From Aestuariimicrobium kwangyangense DSM 21549 (lineage in GTDB: Bacteria; Actinomycetota; Actinomycetes; Propionibacteriales; Propionibacteriaceae), in NCBI RefSeq assembly GCF_000421525.1, contig NZ_ATXE01000001.1, positions 868,001-932,000 on the forward strand: 64,000 nucleotides of DNA, given 5' to 3'. This document shows, piece after piece, positions 29,390-37,843 of the stretch. The stretch's first letter is position 1; each line of letters starts with the position of its first letter. A program made the translations under genes and the position numbers. Under the pieces are notes generated by a model, which saw only the letters and a list, made by a program, of their open reading frames with translations, searched no databases and was not told the DNA's origin.

Positions 29390-30751
29390 ATGACCGCCTG
29401 GATCCTGCTCGGGCTGTCAGCGGTGCTGGTCGTGCTCTGTGGTCTCTTCGTCGCGGCCGAGTTCTCGCTGGTGACCGTCGACCGTTCGGGGGTCGAGCGC
29501 GCGGCCAACGCCGGTGACGCCGGCGCCGGCTCGGTCCTCACGGCCCTGCGCTCGCTGTCGACGCAGCTCTCCGGCGCCCAGGTCGGGATCACCCTCACCA
29601 ACCTCGCCATCGGTTTCCTGGCCGAACCGGCCATCGCGGTGATCGTCGGCCCTTGGCTGCTCGGCTGGGGCGTGCCCGCAGCAGCCACCCACCCGACCGC
29701 GATCGTCGTGGCGATGGTGCTCAGCACGGCCGGCACCATGATCTTCGGTGAACTGGTACCCAAGAACCTGGCCATCGCGCGTCCCCTCGCCACGGCGAAG
29801 GCGACGGTCGGCCCACAGCGGATCTTCACCTCGGTCATGCGAGGCCCGATCAACCTGCTCAACGGCTCGGCCAACTGGGTCGTCCGCAGGTTGGGCATCG
29901 AGCCCCAGGAGGAACTGCGCTCAGCCCGCACCAGTGCCGAACTGGCCTCGCTCATCCACCACTCGGCCCACGAGGGCACCCTCGACGAGGACACCGCCGA
30001 CCTGATGGAGCGATCGGTCGAGTTCGGCAGCCGAACGGCGGGCGAGATCATGACCCCTCGGGTGCGGGTGCGCTGGTTGGCCAGCACCGCCCCGGCCGCC
30101 GAGGTGATCGACCTGGCCCGACAGAGCGGCCACAGCCGATTCCCCGTGGTCGACGAGGCCGAGGAGGTGGTCGGCACCGTGCACGTCAAGCATGCCGTGG
30201 TGCTCCCCGTGGCCGATCGCAGCTCGGTCACCGTGGACCGGGTGATGGCCCCGCCCATCCTCGTGCCGGACTCATTGAGACTCGATCCGCTGCTCGAACT
30301 GTTGCGGCGCGACGGCTTCCAGATGGCCGTGGTGCTGGACGAGTACGGCGGCCACGCCGGCATCGTGACCCTCGAGGACGTCGTCGAGGAGATCGTGGGC
30401 GACATCGCCGACGAGCACGACCGGATCGGTGCTCGGGGGAATCGCCGCCCCGATGGCAGTTGGTCGTTGTCGGGGCTGCTGCGCCCGGACGAGGTCGACG
30501 ACCTCACCGGGGTGGCCCTGCCCGAACACGACGAGTACGACACGGTGGCCGGCCTGGTGCTCCGCCGACTCGGACGAGTGCCTGCGGCGGGGGACTCCGT
30601 CGAGGTGGTGCTGGCGGCCCGGCTCGACGACCACGGTGCCGAACTGCCCCGCACGGTGGCCACCCTGCGGGTCGATCGAATGGAGGGCAACCGGATCGAC
30701 CGGGTCACTCTCTCCACCCGTGGGGCGACCGGGGAGGACCGTGATGAATGA
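29390..30751 (+). CDS. CNNM/CorC-type membrane protein (DUF21, CBS pair, CorC_HlyC)
   Basis: About 453 residues: a DUF21 membrane domain with four helices (1-170, including LVPKNLAIARP), a CBS pair (about 200-325, GEIMTPRVRVRWL to YGGHAGIVTLEDVVEEIVGDI) and a C-terminal CorC_HlyC FAD-like domain with GLLRPDEVDDLTG. Such proteins are linked to Mg2+/Co2+ efflux or tolerance; older annotation calls them hemolysins without evidence. Start at ATG 29390 or GTG 29384; no clear ribosome site. It overlaps its paralogue downstream by 8 bp. Confidence 0.88.
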   Translation: MTAWILLGLSAVLVVLCGLFVAAEFSLVTVDRSGVERAANAGDAGAGSVLTALRSLSTQLSGAQVGITLTNLAIGFLAEPAIAVIVGPWLLGWGVPAAATHPTAIVVAMVLSTAGTMIFGELVPKNLAIARPLATAKATVGPQRIFTSVMRGPINLLNGSANWVVRRLGIEPQEELRSARTSAELASLIHHSAHEGTLDEDTADLMERSVEFGSRTAGEIMTPRVRVRWLASTAPAAEVIDLARQSGHSRFPVVDEAEEVVGTVHVKHAVVLPVADRSSVTVDRVMAPPILVPDSLRLDPLLELLRRDGFQMAVVLDEYGGHAGIVTLEDVVEEIVGDIADEHDRIGARGNRRPDGSWSLSGLLRPDEVDDLTGVALPEHDEYDTVAGLVLRRLGRVPAAGDSVEVVLAARLDDHGAELPRTVATLRVDRMEGNRIDRVTLSTRGATGEDRDE

Positions 30752-31799
30752 GTGGGTGGCGTTGGGGGTGGCCGTGGTGCTGCTCGCGTTGAATGCCTTC
30801 TTCGTCGGCGCCGAGTTCGCCCTGATCTCGGCCCGGCGCACCCAGATCGAGCCCCTGGCGTTGACCGGGTCGGTGCGCGCCCGGGCGACGCTGCGCGCCA
30901 TGGAGAACATCTCGGTGGTGATGGCGGGTGCGCAGCTGGGCATCACCATCTGCTCGCTCGGGCTGGGTGCCGTGGCGGAACCCGCGCTCGCCCAGCTGCT
31001 GGAACCGGTCTTCCATGCTGTCGGGGTGCCGGGTGAACTCGTCCACCCGGTCTCGTTCGTGCTCGCGCTGATGGTGGTCGTCTACCTGCACGTGGTGCTG
31101 GGTGAGATGGTGCCGAAGAACATCGCCATCGCCGGTCCCGACCGCGCGGCGCTGGCGCTGGCCCTGCCCATGGTGGGGATCGTCACGGTGCTCCGTCCCC
31201 TGATCGTCGTGGTGAACGCATGTGCGAACGTGGTGCTTCGAGCGCTCAGGATCGAGCCCAAGGACGAGGTGTCGTCCGCGTTCACCCGGGAAGAGGTGGC
31301 AGGTCTGGTCGAGGAGTCCCGCGGTGAGGGACTGCTCGCCGACAACGAGTACGACCGACTCTCGGGTGCCCTCGGCTTCACCGAGCAGACCGTGGCGACG
31401 GTGTTGCTGCCGGTGGCCCAGTTGGCGACCGTCCACCGTGGTTGCACCCTCGACGAGGTCGAGGCGCTGTGCGCCGAGACCGGGTTCAGTCGGTTTCCCG
31501 TGCGTGACAACGGCGAGTTGGTGGGTTACCTGCACATCAAGGACGTGCTCGAGGTCGACCCGGAACGGCGCGGGAGGGTCGTGGACGACAAGTGGATCCG
31601 CCCCTTCGCCGCGGTGAGGCCCACCGACGTGCTGCACGACGCGCTGGCGACCCTCCAGCGCAAGCGTGCCCATGTGGCTCGGGTGGTGGATGCCGAGGGG
31701 ACGACGTTGGGGCTGGCCACCATGGAGGACGTGCTCGAGGAACTGGTCGGTGAGATCCGGGACGCTGCCCACACCGCGGAGGGCCCGACCGAGAGGTAG
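30744..31799 (+). CDS. CNNM/CorC-type membrane protein, short paralogue
   Basis: 351 residues: DUF21 membrane domain (GAEFALISARRTQIE; LGEMVPKNIAIAGP) and a CBS pair (VATVLLPVAQLAT to GLATMEDVLEELVGEI). The CorC_HlyC domain of its upstream neighbour is missing. The 8-bp overlap indicates translational coupling, and tandem pairs of this kind are common in actinomycetes, suggesting a hetero-oligomer. Ion specificity is unknown. Confidence 0.88.
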   Translation: MNEWVALGVAVVLLALNAFFVGAEFALISARRTQIEPLALTGSVRARATLRAMENISVVMAGAQLGITICSLGLGAVAEPALAQLLEPVFHAVGVPGELVHPVSFVLALMVVVYLHVVLGEMVPKNIAIAGPDRAALALALPMVGIVTVLRPLIVVVNACANVVLRALRIEPKDEVSSAFTREEVAGLVEESRGEGLLADNEYDRLSGALGFTEQTVATVLLPVAQLATVHRGCTLDEVEALCAETGFSRFPVRDNGELVGYLHIKDVLEVDPERRGRVVDDKWIRPFAAVRPTDVLHDALATLQRKRAHVARVVDAEGTTLGLATMEDVLEELVGEIRDAAHTAEGPTER

Positions 31800-31859
31800 G
31801 GGAGCGTGGCGGGTACGCTCAGGCGCCGCGCGGACAGCATTGCCCAGCGCGACAGGTCA

Positions 31860-31875
31860 CCACTAGATGTTGTGG
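31860..31875. promoter_or_regulatory. NrdR box 1
   Basis: CCACTAGATGTTGTGG is a 16-bp imperfect palindrome matching NrdR boxes, flanked by GTCA/TGAC extensions. It lies just upstream of the -35 element of the nrdAB promoter. A second box is centred exactly 32 bp downstream, about three helical turns, the usual tandem spacing. Confidence 0.8.
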
Positions 31876-31903
31876 GTGACATCATCGCCATTCACTGTAT
31901 ATG
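31876..31903 (+). promoter_or_regulatory. nrdAB promoter core
   Basis: -35 GTGACA (31876-31881) and -10 TATATG (31898-31903) with a 16-bp spacer; the alternative -10 TATGGT gives 17 bp. Transcription would start near 31910, at the beginning of the riboswitch. The -10 lies inside NrdR box 2. Confidence 0.55.
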
Positions 31904-31907
31904 GTGT
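31892..31907. promoter_or_regulatory. NrdR box 2
   Basis: TCACTGTATATGGTGT is a 16-bp palindrome with the CAC...GTG ends and AT-rich centre of NrdR sites. It covers the -10 region, so bound NrdR should block polymerase when dATP is high. Confidence 0.8.
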
Positions 31908-31910
31908 GCT

Positions 31911-32113
31911 TGTTGCTGGTTCGCCTTCCCGTGAAGGAGAGGCGAGGCAAGAGGGAATCCGGTGTGACACCGGGACTGCCCCGCAGCGGTGAGTGGGAAC
32001 GACCGCCGTCACCAAGCACTGGGAGCCTGCTCCTGGGAAGCGACGGCCAGTAGGACCGGCCACGTCGTCCGTCGACTGGCCCTGCCCGCGAGTCCGAAGA
32101 CCTGCCAGCAGCG
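31911..32113 (+). promoter_or_regulatory. Cobalamin riboswitch upstream of nrdAB
   Basis: The B12-box landmarks occur in order: a GCTGGT P1 strand, GGTGTGACACCGGGACTGCC with CCGCAGCGGTGA, a CTGGGAAGCGACGGCCAGTA block, GCGAGTCCGAAGACCTGCC and a closing CAGC strand. The hairpin CCCCGC/GCGGGG just after it could serve as an expression platform. Adenosylcobalamin should switch off the class I reductase, leaving a B12-dependent reductase (not in this window) to act. This arrangement is known for class I genes in Streptomyces. Confidence 0.95.
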
Positions 32114-32242
32114 GCCCCGCGCCGCGGGGTCGTGGTCCCGGCTCCGTGGGAGGGCCTGCCATCGTCCGTCCCCGTGTGGGACCGGACGGTCCGTGCACCC
32201 TGCCCGCCGTGACCCGTCAGTCACGTACCGAGGGAAACGCAC

Positions 32243-34861
32243 ATGACCCACATCCCACCCACCCCTGAGTCCACGGCCCAAGCCAACGCTGACACGAGCA
32301 GTGGATCCGGCGCACCCGGCCACTCGCCGACCATCCGGGTGCGCAAGCGTGACGGCGACCTCGCCCCCTACGACGGTGCCGAGATCGCCCGCTCCATCGA
32401 GCAGGCCTCGGTGGGGCTCGACCAGTCCGTCACCCGCACCGTTCAACTGCTGAGCGAACTCGACATCGTCATCTTCGACCAGATGACCTCCGAGCAACTG
32501 GACGAGGCGGTCATCCAGGTGGCCCTGCAGAACGTCAAGGACGACCCCGCCTTCGACACCATCGCCTGCAGGCTGCTGGTCAAGCAGATCCACAAGACAG
32601 TCTTCGGTGACACCTGGGACCTGTTCGGCGACGCCCAGCCCGAGACCATTCGGGCGCTGCACCGGGAACGGTTTCCCGACCATGTGCACGACCTGGTGGG
32701 GTCAGGACTGGGCGACCCACGACTGGTCGAACTGTTCGACCTCGAGGTGCTGGCCGCCGCGCTCGATCCCCGGCGTGACGACCTTCTGGACCACGTCGGT
32801 GTGCAGACCATGCGCACCCGCTACCTGCTGACCGGGGCCGACGGTCGTCCGGTGGAGACCCCCCAGTTCTTCTGGATGAGGGTCTCGATGGGCTTGGCCC
32901 TGAACGAGGCAGACCCGACGACGGTCGCGCTCGACTTCTACGCCCGCATGAGTCGACTGGAGTACCTCTCGGCCGGGTCGACCCTGGTCAACGCCGGAAC
33001 CGCCCACCCGCAGCTGTCGAACTGCTTCGTCATGCAACTCGAGGACGAGATCGAGCACATCGGCACGAGCCTGCGCGACGTGATGTGGATCACCAAGGGC
33101 ACGGGGGGCATCGGCCTGTCGGTGACCAAGCTGCGCGCCGAGGGGTCGCCGATCCGCTCGAACAACACGGCCTCGACCGGGCCCATCCCGTTCATGCACA
33201 CCATCGACTCGACCCTTCGGGCCGTCAGCCGCGGTGGCAAGAAGTTCGGTGCCCTGTGCTTCTACCTCGAGAACTGGCACCTCGACTTCGACCAGTTCCT
33301 CGACCTGCGCCAGAACTCCGGCGATCCCTACCGACGCACCCGCACCGCCAACACCGCAGTCTGGATCTCGGACGAGTTCATGAAGCGCGTGCACTCCGAC
33401 CAGGACTGGTACCTGTTCGATCCCCTGGACGTTCCCGAACTGGTCGAGCTGACCGGTGCCGCCTTCTCGACCCGGTACCGGGAACTGGTCGACGAAGCCG
33501 AGGCGGGACGGATCGTCCGGTGGCGCAAGGTGCGTGCGCGCGAGCAGTTCCGGGCCATGCTCGTCTCGCTGCAGACGACCTCGCACCCGTGGCTGACGTG
33601 GAAGGACACGATCAACACCCGGGCGTTGAACGACAACACCGGCACCATCCACCTGTCGAACCTGTGCACCGAGATCTGCCTGCCTCAGGATCGCGACAAC
33701 ATCGCCGTCTGCAACCTCGCCTCGGTCAACCTGGCAGCCCACCTCGTCGACGGGACGATCGACTGGCCCCTGCTGGCGGCGTCGACCCGCTCGGCCGTGC
33801 GCCAACTCGACAACCTGATCGACATCACCCTCTCGGCAGTTCCCGAGTCGGAGGCGTCGAACCGGGCCAACCGGGCCATCGGTCTGGGCATGCTCGGGTT
33901 CACCGACGTGCTGGAACGGCTCGGACTGGCCTATGACAGCGCCGAGGCCGGCGACCTCGTCGACCAGATCAGCGAGTTCATCAGTTGGCACGCCATCGAC
34001 GCCTCGGCGGAGTTGGCTCGGGAGCGAGGCAGCTACCCCAACTTCGCAGGATCGGGGTGGTCGCGCGGCCTGGTGCCGATCGACACCCTCGACCGGCTGG
34101 ACTCCGACCGAGGGCAGCCGGTCGAGGTGGACCGGACGGTGCGCCTCGACTGGGAGTTCCTGCGCGACAAGGTCGCAGCCGGGATGCGCCATGCCACAGT
34201 GATGGCCGTCGCTCCCACCGCCTCGATCGGTCTGGTGGCGGGAACGACCCCTGGACTGGACCCGCGCTTCAGTCAGTTGTTCAGTCGGGCCACCGCCTCG
34301 GGCAAGTTCCTCGAGGTGAACCGCAACCTGGTCACCGCCCTGAAGGAGCGCGGGCTGTGGGAGCAGGTGCGCGGACAGCTGCTGCGACACCAGGGTGACC
34401 TGCAGCCGATCGACGGTGTGCCCGACGAGATCAAGCAGGTCTACCGCACCAGCTTCCAGCTCGACCCGGCAGCCTTCGTCCGTGTCGCCGCCCGGGCCCA
34501 GAAGTGGATCGACCAGGCGATCAGTCGCAACATCTACCTGGCCAGCCGCGACATCGGGGCCATGGTCGACCTCTACAGCCTGGCGTGGCGGATGGGGGTG
34601 AAGACCACCTACTACCTGCACATGATGCCCCGGCACACGGCCGAGCAGTCGACGGTTCGGGTGAACAAGGCCGAGCAGGTGCGTGCCCCGGGGAACCGCC
34701 GGGCGGGATTCGGCCGGGCCGGTTCGGGGCTGGGCGCGGGCCCGGTTCGTCCGGTGCTGGTCGCCGTCGAGCTCTCGAACGAGCCGGACGAGCCCGAGGT
34801 GGTGCCCGAGGCCTGCCCCACCGATCCGATGGAGCGGCTCCAGTGCGACAGCTGCCAGTGA
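32243..34861 (+). CDS. nrdA: Class I ribonucleotide reductase, large subunit
   Basis: An 872-residue R1 protein reducing NDPs to dNDPs. One ATP-cone (about 30-120, opening IRVRKRDGDLAPYDGAEIA) gives allosteric activity control. Active-site residues: the first cysteine in LSNCFVMQL, the NLCTEI motif (Asn, radical Cys, Glu), the partner cysteine in AVCNLASVNL, the radical-path tyrosines in KTTYYLHMM, and the C-terminal CDSC pair that accepts electrons. A flexible Gly/Arg linker precedes the tail. The ATG follows GAGGGA. It is coded with nrdB, 44 bp downstream, behind NrdR boxes and a B12 riboswitch. Confidence 0.96.
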   Translation: MTHIPPTPESTAQANADTSSGSGAPGHSPTIRVRKRDGDLAPYDGAEIARSIEQASVGLDQSVTRTVQLLSELDIVIFDQMTSEQLDEAVIQVALQNVKDDPAFDTIACRLLVKQIHKTVFGDTWDLFGDAQPETIRALHRERFPDHVHDLVGSGLGDPRLVELFDLEVLAAALDPRRDDLLDHVGVQTMRTRYLLTGADGRPVETPQFFWMRVSMGLALNEADPTTVALDFYARMSRLEYLSAGSTLVNAGTAHPQLSNCFVMQLEDEIEHIGTSLRDVMWITKGTGGIGLSVTKLRAEGSPIRSNNTASTGPIPFMHTIDSTLRAVSRGGKKFGALCFYLENWHLDFDQFLDLRQNSGDPYRRTRTANTAVWISDEFMKRVHSDQDWYLFDPLDVPELVELTGAAFSTRYRELVDEAEAGRIVRWRKVRAREQFRAMLVSLQTTSHPWLTWKDTINTRALNDNTGTIHLSNLCTEICLPQDRDNIAVCNLASVNLAAHLVDGTIDWPLLAASTRSAVRQLDNLIDITLSAVPESEASNRANRAIGLGMLGFTDVLERLGLAYDSAEAGDLVDQISEFISWHAIDASAELARERGSYPNFAGSGWSRGLVPIDTLDRLDSDRGQPVEVDRTVRLDWEFLRDKVAAGMRHATVMAVAPTASIGLVAGTTPGLDPRFSQLFSRATASGKFLEVNRNLVTALKERGLWEQVRGQLLRHQGDLQPIDGVPDEIKQVYRTSFQLDPAAFVRVAARAQKWIDQAISRNIYLASRDIGAMVDLYSLAWRMGVKTTYYLHMMPRHTAEQSTVRVNKAEQVRAPGNRRAGFGRAGSGLGAGPVRPVLVAVELSNEPDEPEVVPEACPTDPMERLQCDSCQ

Positions 34862-34905
34862 GTTCCCAGGCCGTCACCCACCCCACCGAAGCGAACGGAA
34901 GCACC

Positions 34906-36054
34906 ATGGACGAGACCTCTCCCGTCGACCCCCCGACCAGCAGCGCCCAGACCAGCAGCGCCCAGACCAGCAGCGCCCAGACCAGCAGCGCCCAGACCAG
35001 CAGTGCCCCGACCAGCAGTCTCCCGAGCGCGAGGACCGGAACTGTGGCCGTGCCCCACACCTCCCCGCGTCCCGGGATCCTGGGCACCGGTATCCAGGAA
35101 GGGCTGCTGCTCAAACCGCTCACCCATCCCTGGGCGATGGACCTCTACCAGCAGGCCGTGGCCAACACCTGGTTCCCCCACGAGGTGCAACTGGGGGAGG
35201 ACCTCGCCGACTTCGGACGCATGTCCGCCGGCGAGCGTCACGCGGTCAGCCACCTGATGAGCTACTTCAACCCCAACGAGTTGCTGGTCAACAAGGCGCT
35301 GGCGTTCGGGGTCTACCCCTACCTCAACGCGGCCGAGTGCCACCTGTACCTGGCCAAGCAGATGTGGGAGGAGGCCAACCACTGCATGGCCTTCGAGTAC
35401 GTGCTCGAGACCTTCCCGATCGATCGGGACGAGGCGTACTCGGCGCACGTCACCGTGCCGTCCATGGTCGCGAAGGAGGAGTTCGAGGTGCGCTACATCC
35501 GGCGCATGACCGAGCAGACCCTCGATATCAGCACGGTGGCCGGCAAACAGGACTTCATCCGAAACCTGGTCGCCTACAACGTCATCCTCGAGGGCATCTG
35601 GTTCTACTCCGGGTTCATGGTGGCGCTGTCGTTCCGCCAGCGGAACCTGTTGCGCAACTTCGGGTCGCTGATCGACTGGATCGTGCGTGACGAGAGCCTC
35701 CACCTGAAGTTCGGCATCAACCTCGTGCTGACGGTGTTGGACGAGAATCCCGAGATCGCCACCGAGGAGTTCTCCGACGAGATCCGCCAGATGGTGATCG
35801 ATGCGGTCGCGATGGAGGAGGCCTACAACCACGACCTGCTGCCGACGGGAGTCAGCGGACTGAACGCCGACTACGTGAACCAGTACGTGCGCCACCTGGC
35901 CGATCGTCGCCTCGAGGAGCTGGGTTTCGAGCCCCATTTCGGCGACGCGAACCCGGCCAAGTGGATGGCAACGGCCAACGACACCCTGCAACTGGTCAAC
36001 TTCTTCGAATCGATCAACACCTCCTACGAGGTGGATGCCAGGGCAGACAGCTGA
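34906..36054 (+). CDS. nrdB: Ribonucleotide reductase small subunit with class Ic-type active site
   Basis: A 382-residue R2 protein. By spacing against E. coli NrdB, the metal ligands are E125 (Asp84 position), E156, H159, E229, E263 and H266. The radical tyrosine position (4 after the first histidine) is F163, in the EANHCMAF segment. Glu at the first ligand together with Phe at the radical site is the signature of class Ic R2, known from Chlamydia, which uses a Mn/Fe cofactor instead of a tyrosyl radical. Residues 11-40 form an SSAQT pentapeptide tract encoded by 15-bp DNA repeats and are probably disordered. A hairpin follows the stop. Confidence 0.94.
   Translation: MDETSPVDPPTSSAQTSSAQTSSAQTSSAQTSSAPTSSLPSARTGTVAVPHTSPRPGILGTGIQEGLLLKPLTHPWAMDLYQQAVANTWFPHEVQLGEDLADFGRMSAGERHAVSHLMSYFNPNELLVNKALAFGVYPYLNAAECHLYLAKQMWEEANHCMAFEYVLETFPIDRDEAYSAHVTVPSMVAKEEFEVRYIRRMTEQTLDISTVAGKQDFIRNLVAYNVILEGIWFYSGFMVALSFRQRNLLRNFGSLIDWIVRDESLHLKFGINLVLTVLDENPEIATEEFSDEIRQMVIDAVAMEEAYNHDLLPTGVSGLNADYVNQYVRHLADRRLEELGFEPHFGDANPAKWMATANDTLQLVNFFESINTSYEVDARADS
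34936..35025 (+). repeat. 15-bp tandem repeat inside nrdB
   Basis: Four identical units ACCAGCAGCGCCCAG (34936-34995) are followed by two diverged units (34996-35025). Gain or loss of a unit keeps the reading frame and changes the length of the disordered N-terminus. Confidence 0.9.
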
Positions 36055-36060
36055 TCGGGC

Positions 36061-36099
36061 GTCCACGGGCGCAAGCCGGAGCAGGTTGCGCCCGTGGAC
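36061..36099 (+). terminator. nrdAB terminator hairpin
   Basis: A 14-bp perfect stem, arm GTCCACGGGCGCAA, with an 11-nt loop, begins 6 bp after the nrdB stop. No U-tract follows. Confidence 0.75.
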
Positions 36100-36143
36100 C
36101 GGGGTCACCCGGGTGGGAGGGCGATGGCAGGTAGCCTTGCGGC

Positions 36144-36920
36144 GTGACCGAGCCCAGCGACCTGTCGAAGCTCCCCCCGCCAGCCGTGGCCGCGGTGGAG
36201 GAGAAGGTCGGTGCCGTAACGGGCGGGGCCGGTGCCGAGCAGGAGTGGTGGCAGGCGGAGGGAATGCCGTGGAAGCAGCAGCCCACCCGCGCCGACAAGT
36301 GGTGCATGGGCTGGATCGTGTTCATGGGATTGTTCGGGCTCGCCCAGCTGCCCCTGCGTGGGTGGCTGTTGGGGCTGGACCCGCCGCTGCTGTTGGCGCT
36401 GACCGGGTCGCGGACCGGTGCGGCCGCCACCGGGGCACTGGCCTCCCAGCACCTGGCCCCCGGCTGGTGGCCGATCGCCGGGGTGCTCGGGTCGCTGATG
36501 AGCATCAAGTTCGACTGGGTGTTCTGGTGGGCCGGCAAGCTCTGGGGTCGCGGCATGATCGACATCTGGGCCGGTCGCAGCCAGCGCGCCGCCCGCCACT
36601 ACGCGCGGGCGGAACGCTGGGCCGGGAAGCTCGGCTGGCTCGGCATGTTCGTGGCCTACGTGCCCATCCCGTTGCCGTTGATGCAGGTCATCTTCGTGCT
36701 GTTCGGGGCCTCGGGCATGAGCTGGAGGAAGTTCATGCTGCTCGACTTCCTCGCCTCGACCCTGTGGCTGGGTGTCTACTTCGGATTCGGCTGGATGGTC
36801 GGCGAGCCCGCGGTCGCGCTGCTCAAGACCTACGCCAAGTACGCCAACTGGGTCGCGATCGCCCTGGTGGTCTTCGTCGTGTTCACCACCTTCCGCAACG
36901 GTGCCAAGCAGAAGCTCTGA
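36144..36920 (+). CDS. VTT/DedA-like membrane protein
   Basis: 258 residues with about five hydrophobic segments. The region IKFDWVFWWAGKLWGRGMID and the later VAYVPIPLPLMQVIFVLFGASGMSWRKFMLLDF segment match the VTT (SNARE-associated) domain of DedA proteins, which are implicated in lipid flipping and envelope maintenance. A soluble N-terminus of about 50 residues precedes. The GTG start has TAGCCT ending 6 nt upstream (leaderless pattern). Confidence 0.75.
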   Translation: MTEPSDLSKLPPPAVAAVEEKVGAVTGGAGAEQEWWQAEGMPWKQQPTRADKWCMGWIVFMGLFGLAQLPLRGWLLGLDPPLLLALTGSRTGAAATGALASQHLAPGWWPIAGVLGSLMSIKFDWVFWWAGKLWGRGMIDIWAGRSQRAARHYARAERWAGKLGWLGMFVAYVPIPLPLMQVIFVLFGASGMSWRKFMLLDFLASTLWLGVYFGFGWMVGEPAVALLKTYAKYANWVAIALVVFVVFTTFRNGAKQKL

Positions 36921-36946
36921 GCAGGCAGGAGCCCGGGATCAGTGCC

Positions 36947-37843
36947 TCACTTGGCCTCGCGGCGAAGGTTGCGCACCACCCCGATCACGATCGGGACGAC
37001 CACCCACAGCACCACGGCGGTGGTCAGCTTCCACCAGCCCAGGTGCACCGGCTGGTCGGAGTAGAGCACCAGGGCGGCGCGGTTGAGGTCGATCCAGTTC
37101 ATCACCGACTGGGCGTTGCTCCCCAGCAGTCCGACCGCACCCAGCAGGTTCGGCAACGCCATGTAGGTGACGATCGCCGCGGGAGTGTTCATCAGCAGCA
37201 ACCCGAACCCGGCGGCCATCGCGTTCGACAGCACGAACGTGGCGGCGAGCCCGAGCAGGGTGGTGGCATCGTTCGTCCAGTCGACGGTCTGCTGGGTCAG
37301 GGCTGCTCCGGCAGCCGAGCTGACCACCGACAGCCCTTGGGTGAGCAACCAGCCCACCACGGTGATCGCGAGGGCGACAGCCCCCTTGGCCGCGAGGATT
37401 CGTCCGCGGCGTGGCTCGATGGCGAAGGTGGTCAGCGTGGTGCGCTGCCCCCATTCCTGGGTGAAGAGCAGGATCACCATCACCGGCACCAGCAGGTTGA
37501 TCGGCAGGGCGATGAACGAGGACGGCGTCGACCAGACGGTGTTGCCCATCACGTCGGAGAACTGACGGTAGAAGATGGCCAGTGCGACTGCGACGGCGAG
37601 GGCACCGAGCAGCGCGATCCCCAGCAGGAACATCCCCGCCCGGGTGTCGAGGAACTTGCGCAGTTCCACCGGCACGAGGCGGCCGAACCCGATCCGGTCG
37701 GCGACGGCAACGGGGGCCAGGGTGCGGATGGAGTGGGAGGCCTGCTGGGTCGACGCCTGGAACGACGGGGCCGGCGCAGTGGGCTCCGACGGCTGGCCCG
37801 GCAACGAGGGCGCGGAGGACGAGGAGGGCTGGGTGGTGGTCAT
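36947..37843 (-). CDS. ABC-2 type exporter permease
   Basis: 298 residues: a Ser/Pro-rich cytoplasmic N-terminus of about 45 residues and six membrane segments, with VELRKFLDTRAGMFLLG at the start of the domain and LVPVMVILLFTQEWGQRTTLTTFAIEPRRG typical of ABC-2 permeases. Its ATG overlaps the stop of the ATPase gene by 4 nt. The pair lies head to head with a NarL-type two-component system, which suggests regulation by it. Substrate is unknown; such pairs often export peptides or antibiotics. Confidence 0.85.
   Translation of the reverse strand: MTTTQPSSSSAPSLPGQPSEPTAPAPSFQASTQQASHSIRTLAPVAVADRIGFGRLVPVELRKFLDTRAGMFLLGIALLGALAVAVALAIFYRQFSDVMGNTVWSTPSSFIALPINLLVPVMVILLFTQEWGQRTTLTTFAIEPRRGRILAAKGAVALAITVVGWLLTQGLSVVSSAAGAALTQQTVDWTNDATTLLGLAATFVLSNAMAAGFGLLLMNTPAAIVTYMALPNLLGAVGLLGSNAQSVMNWIDLNRAALVLYSDQPVHLGWWKLTTAVVLWVVVPIVIGVVRNLRREAK

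Noticed and set aside
32702-34636. 644-codon minus-strand frame antisense to nrdA
   Set aside because: nrdA on the plus strand is fully conserved; the antisense product has biased composition and no family features.
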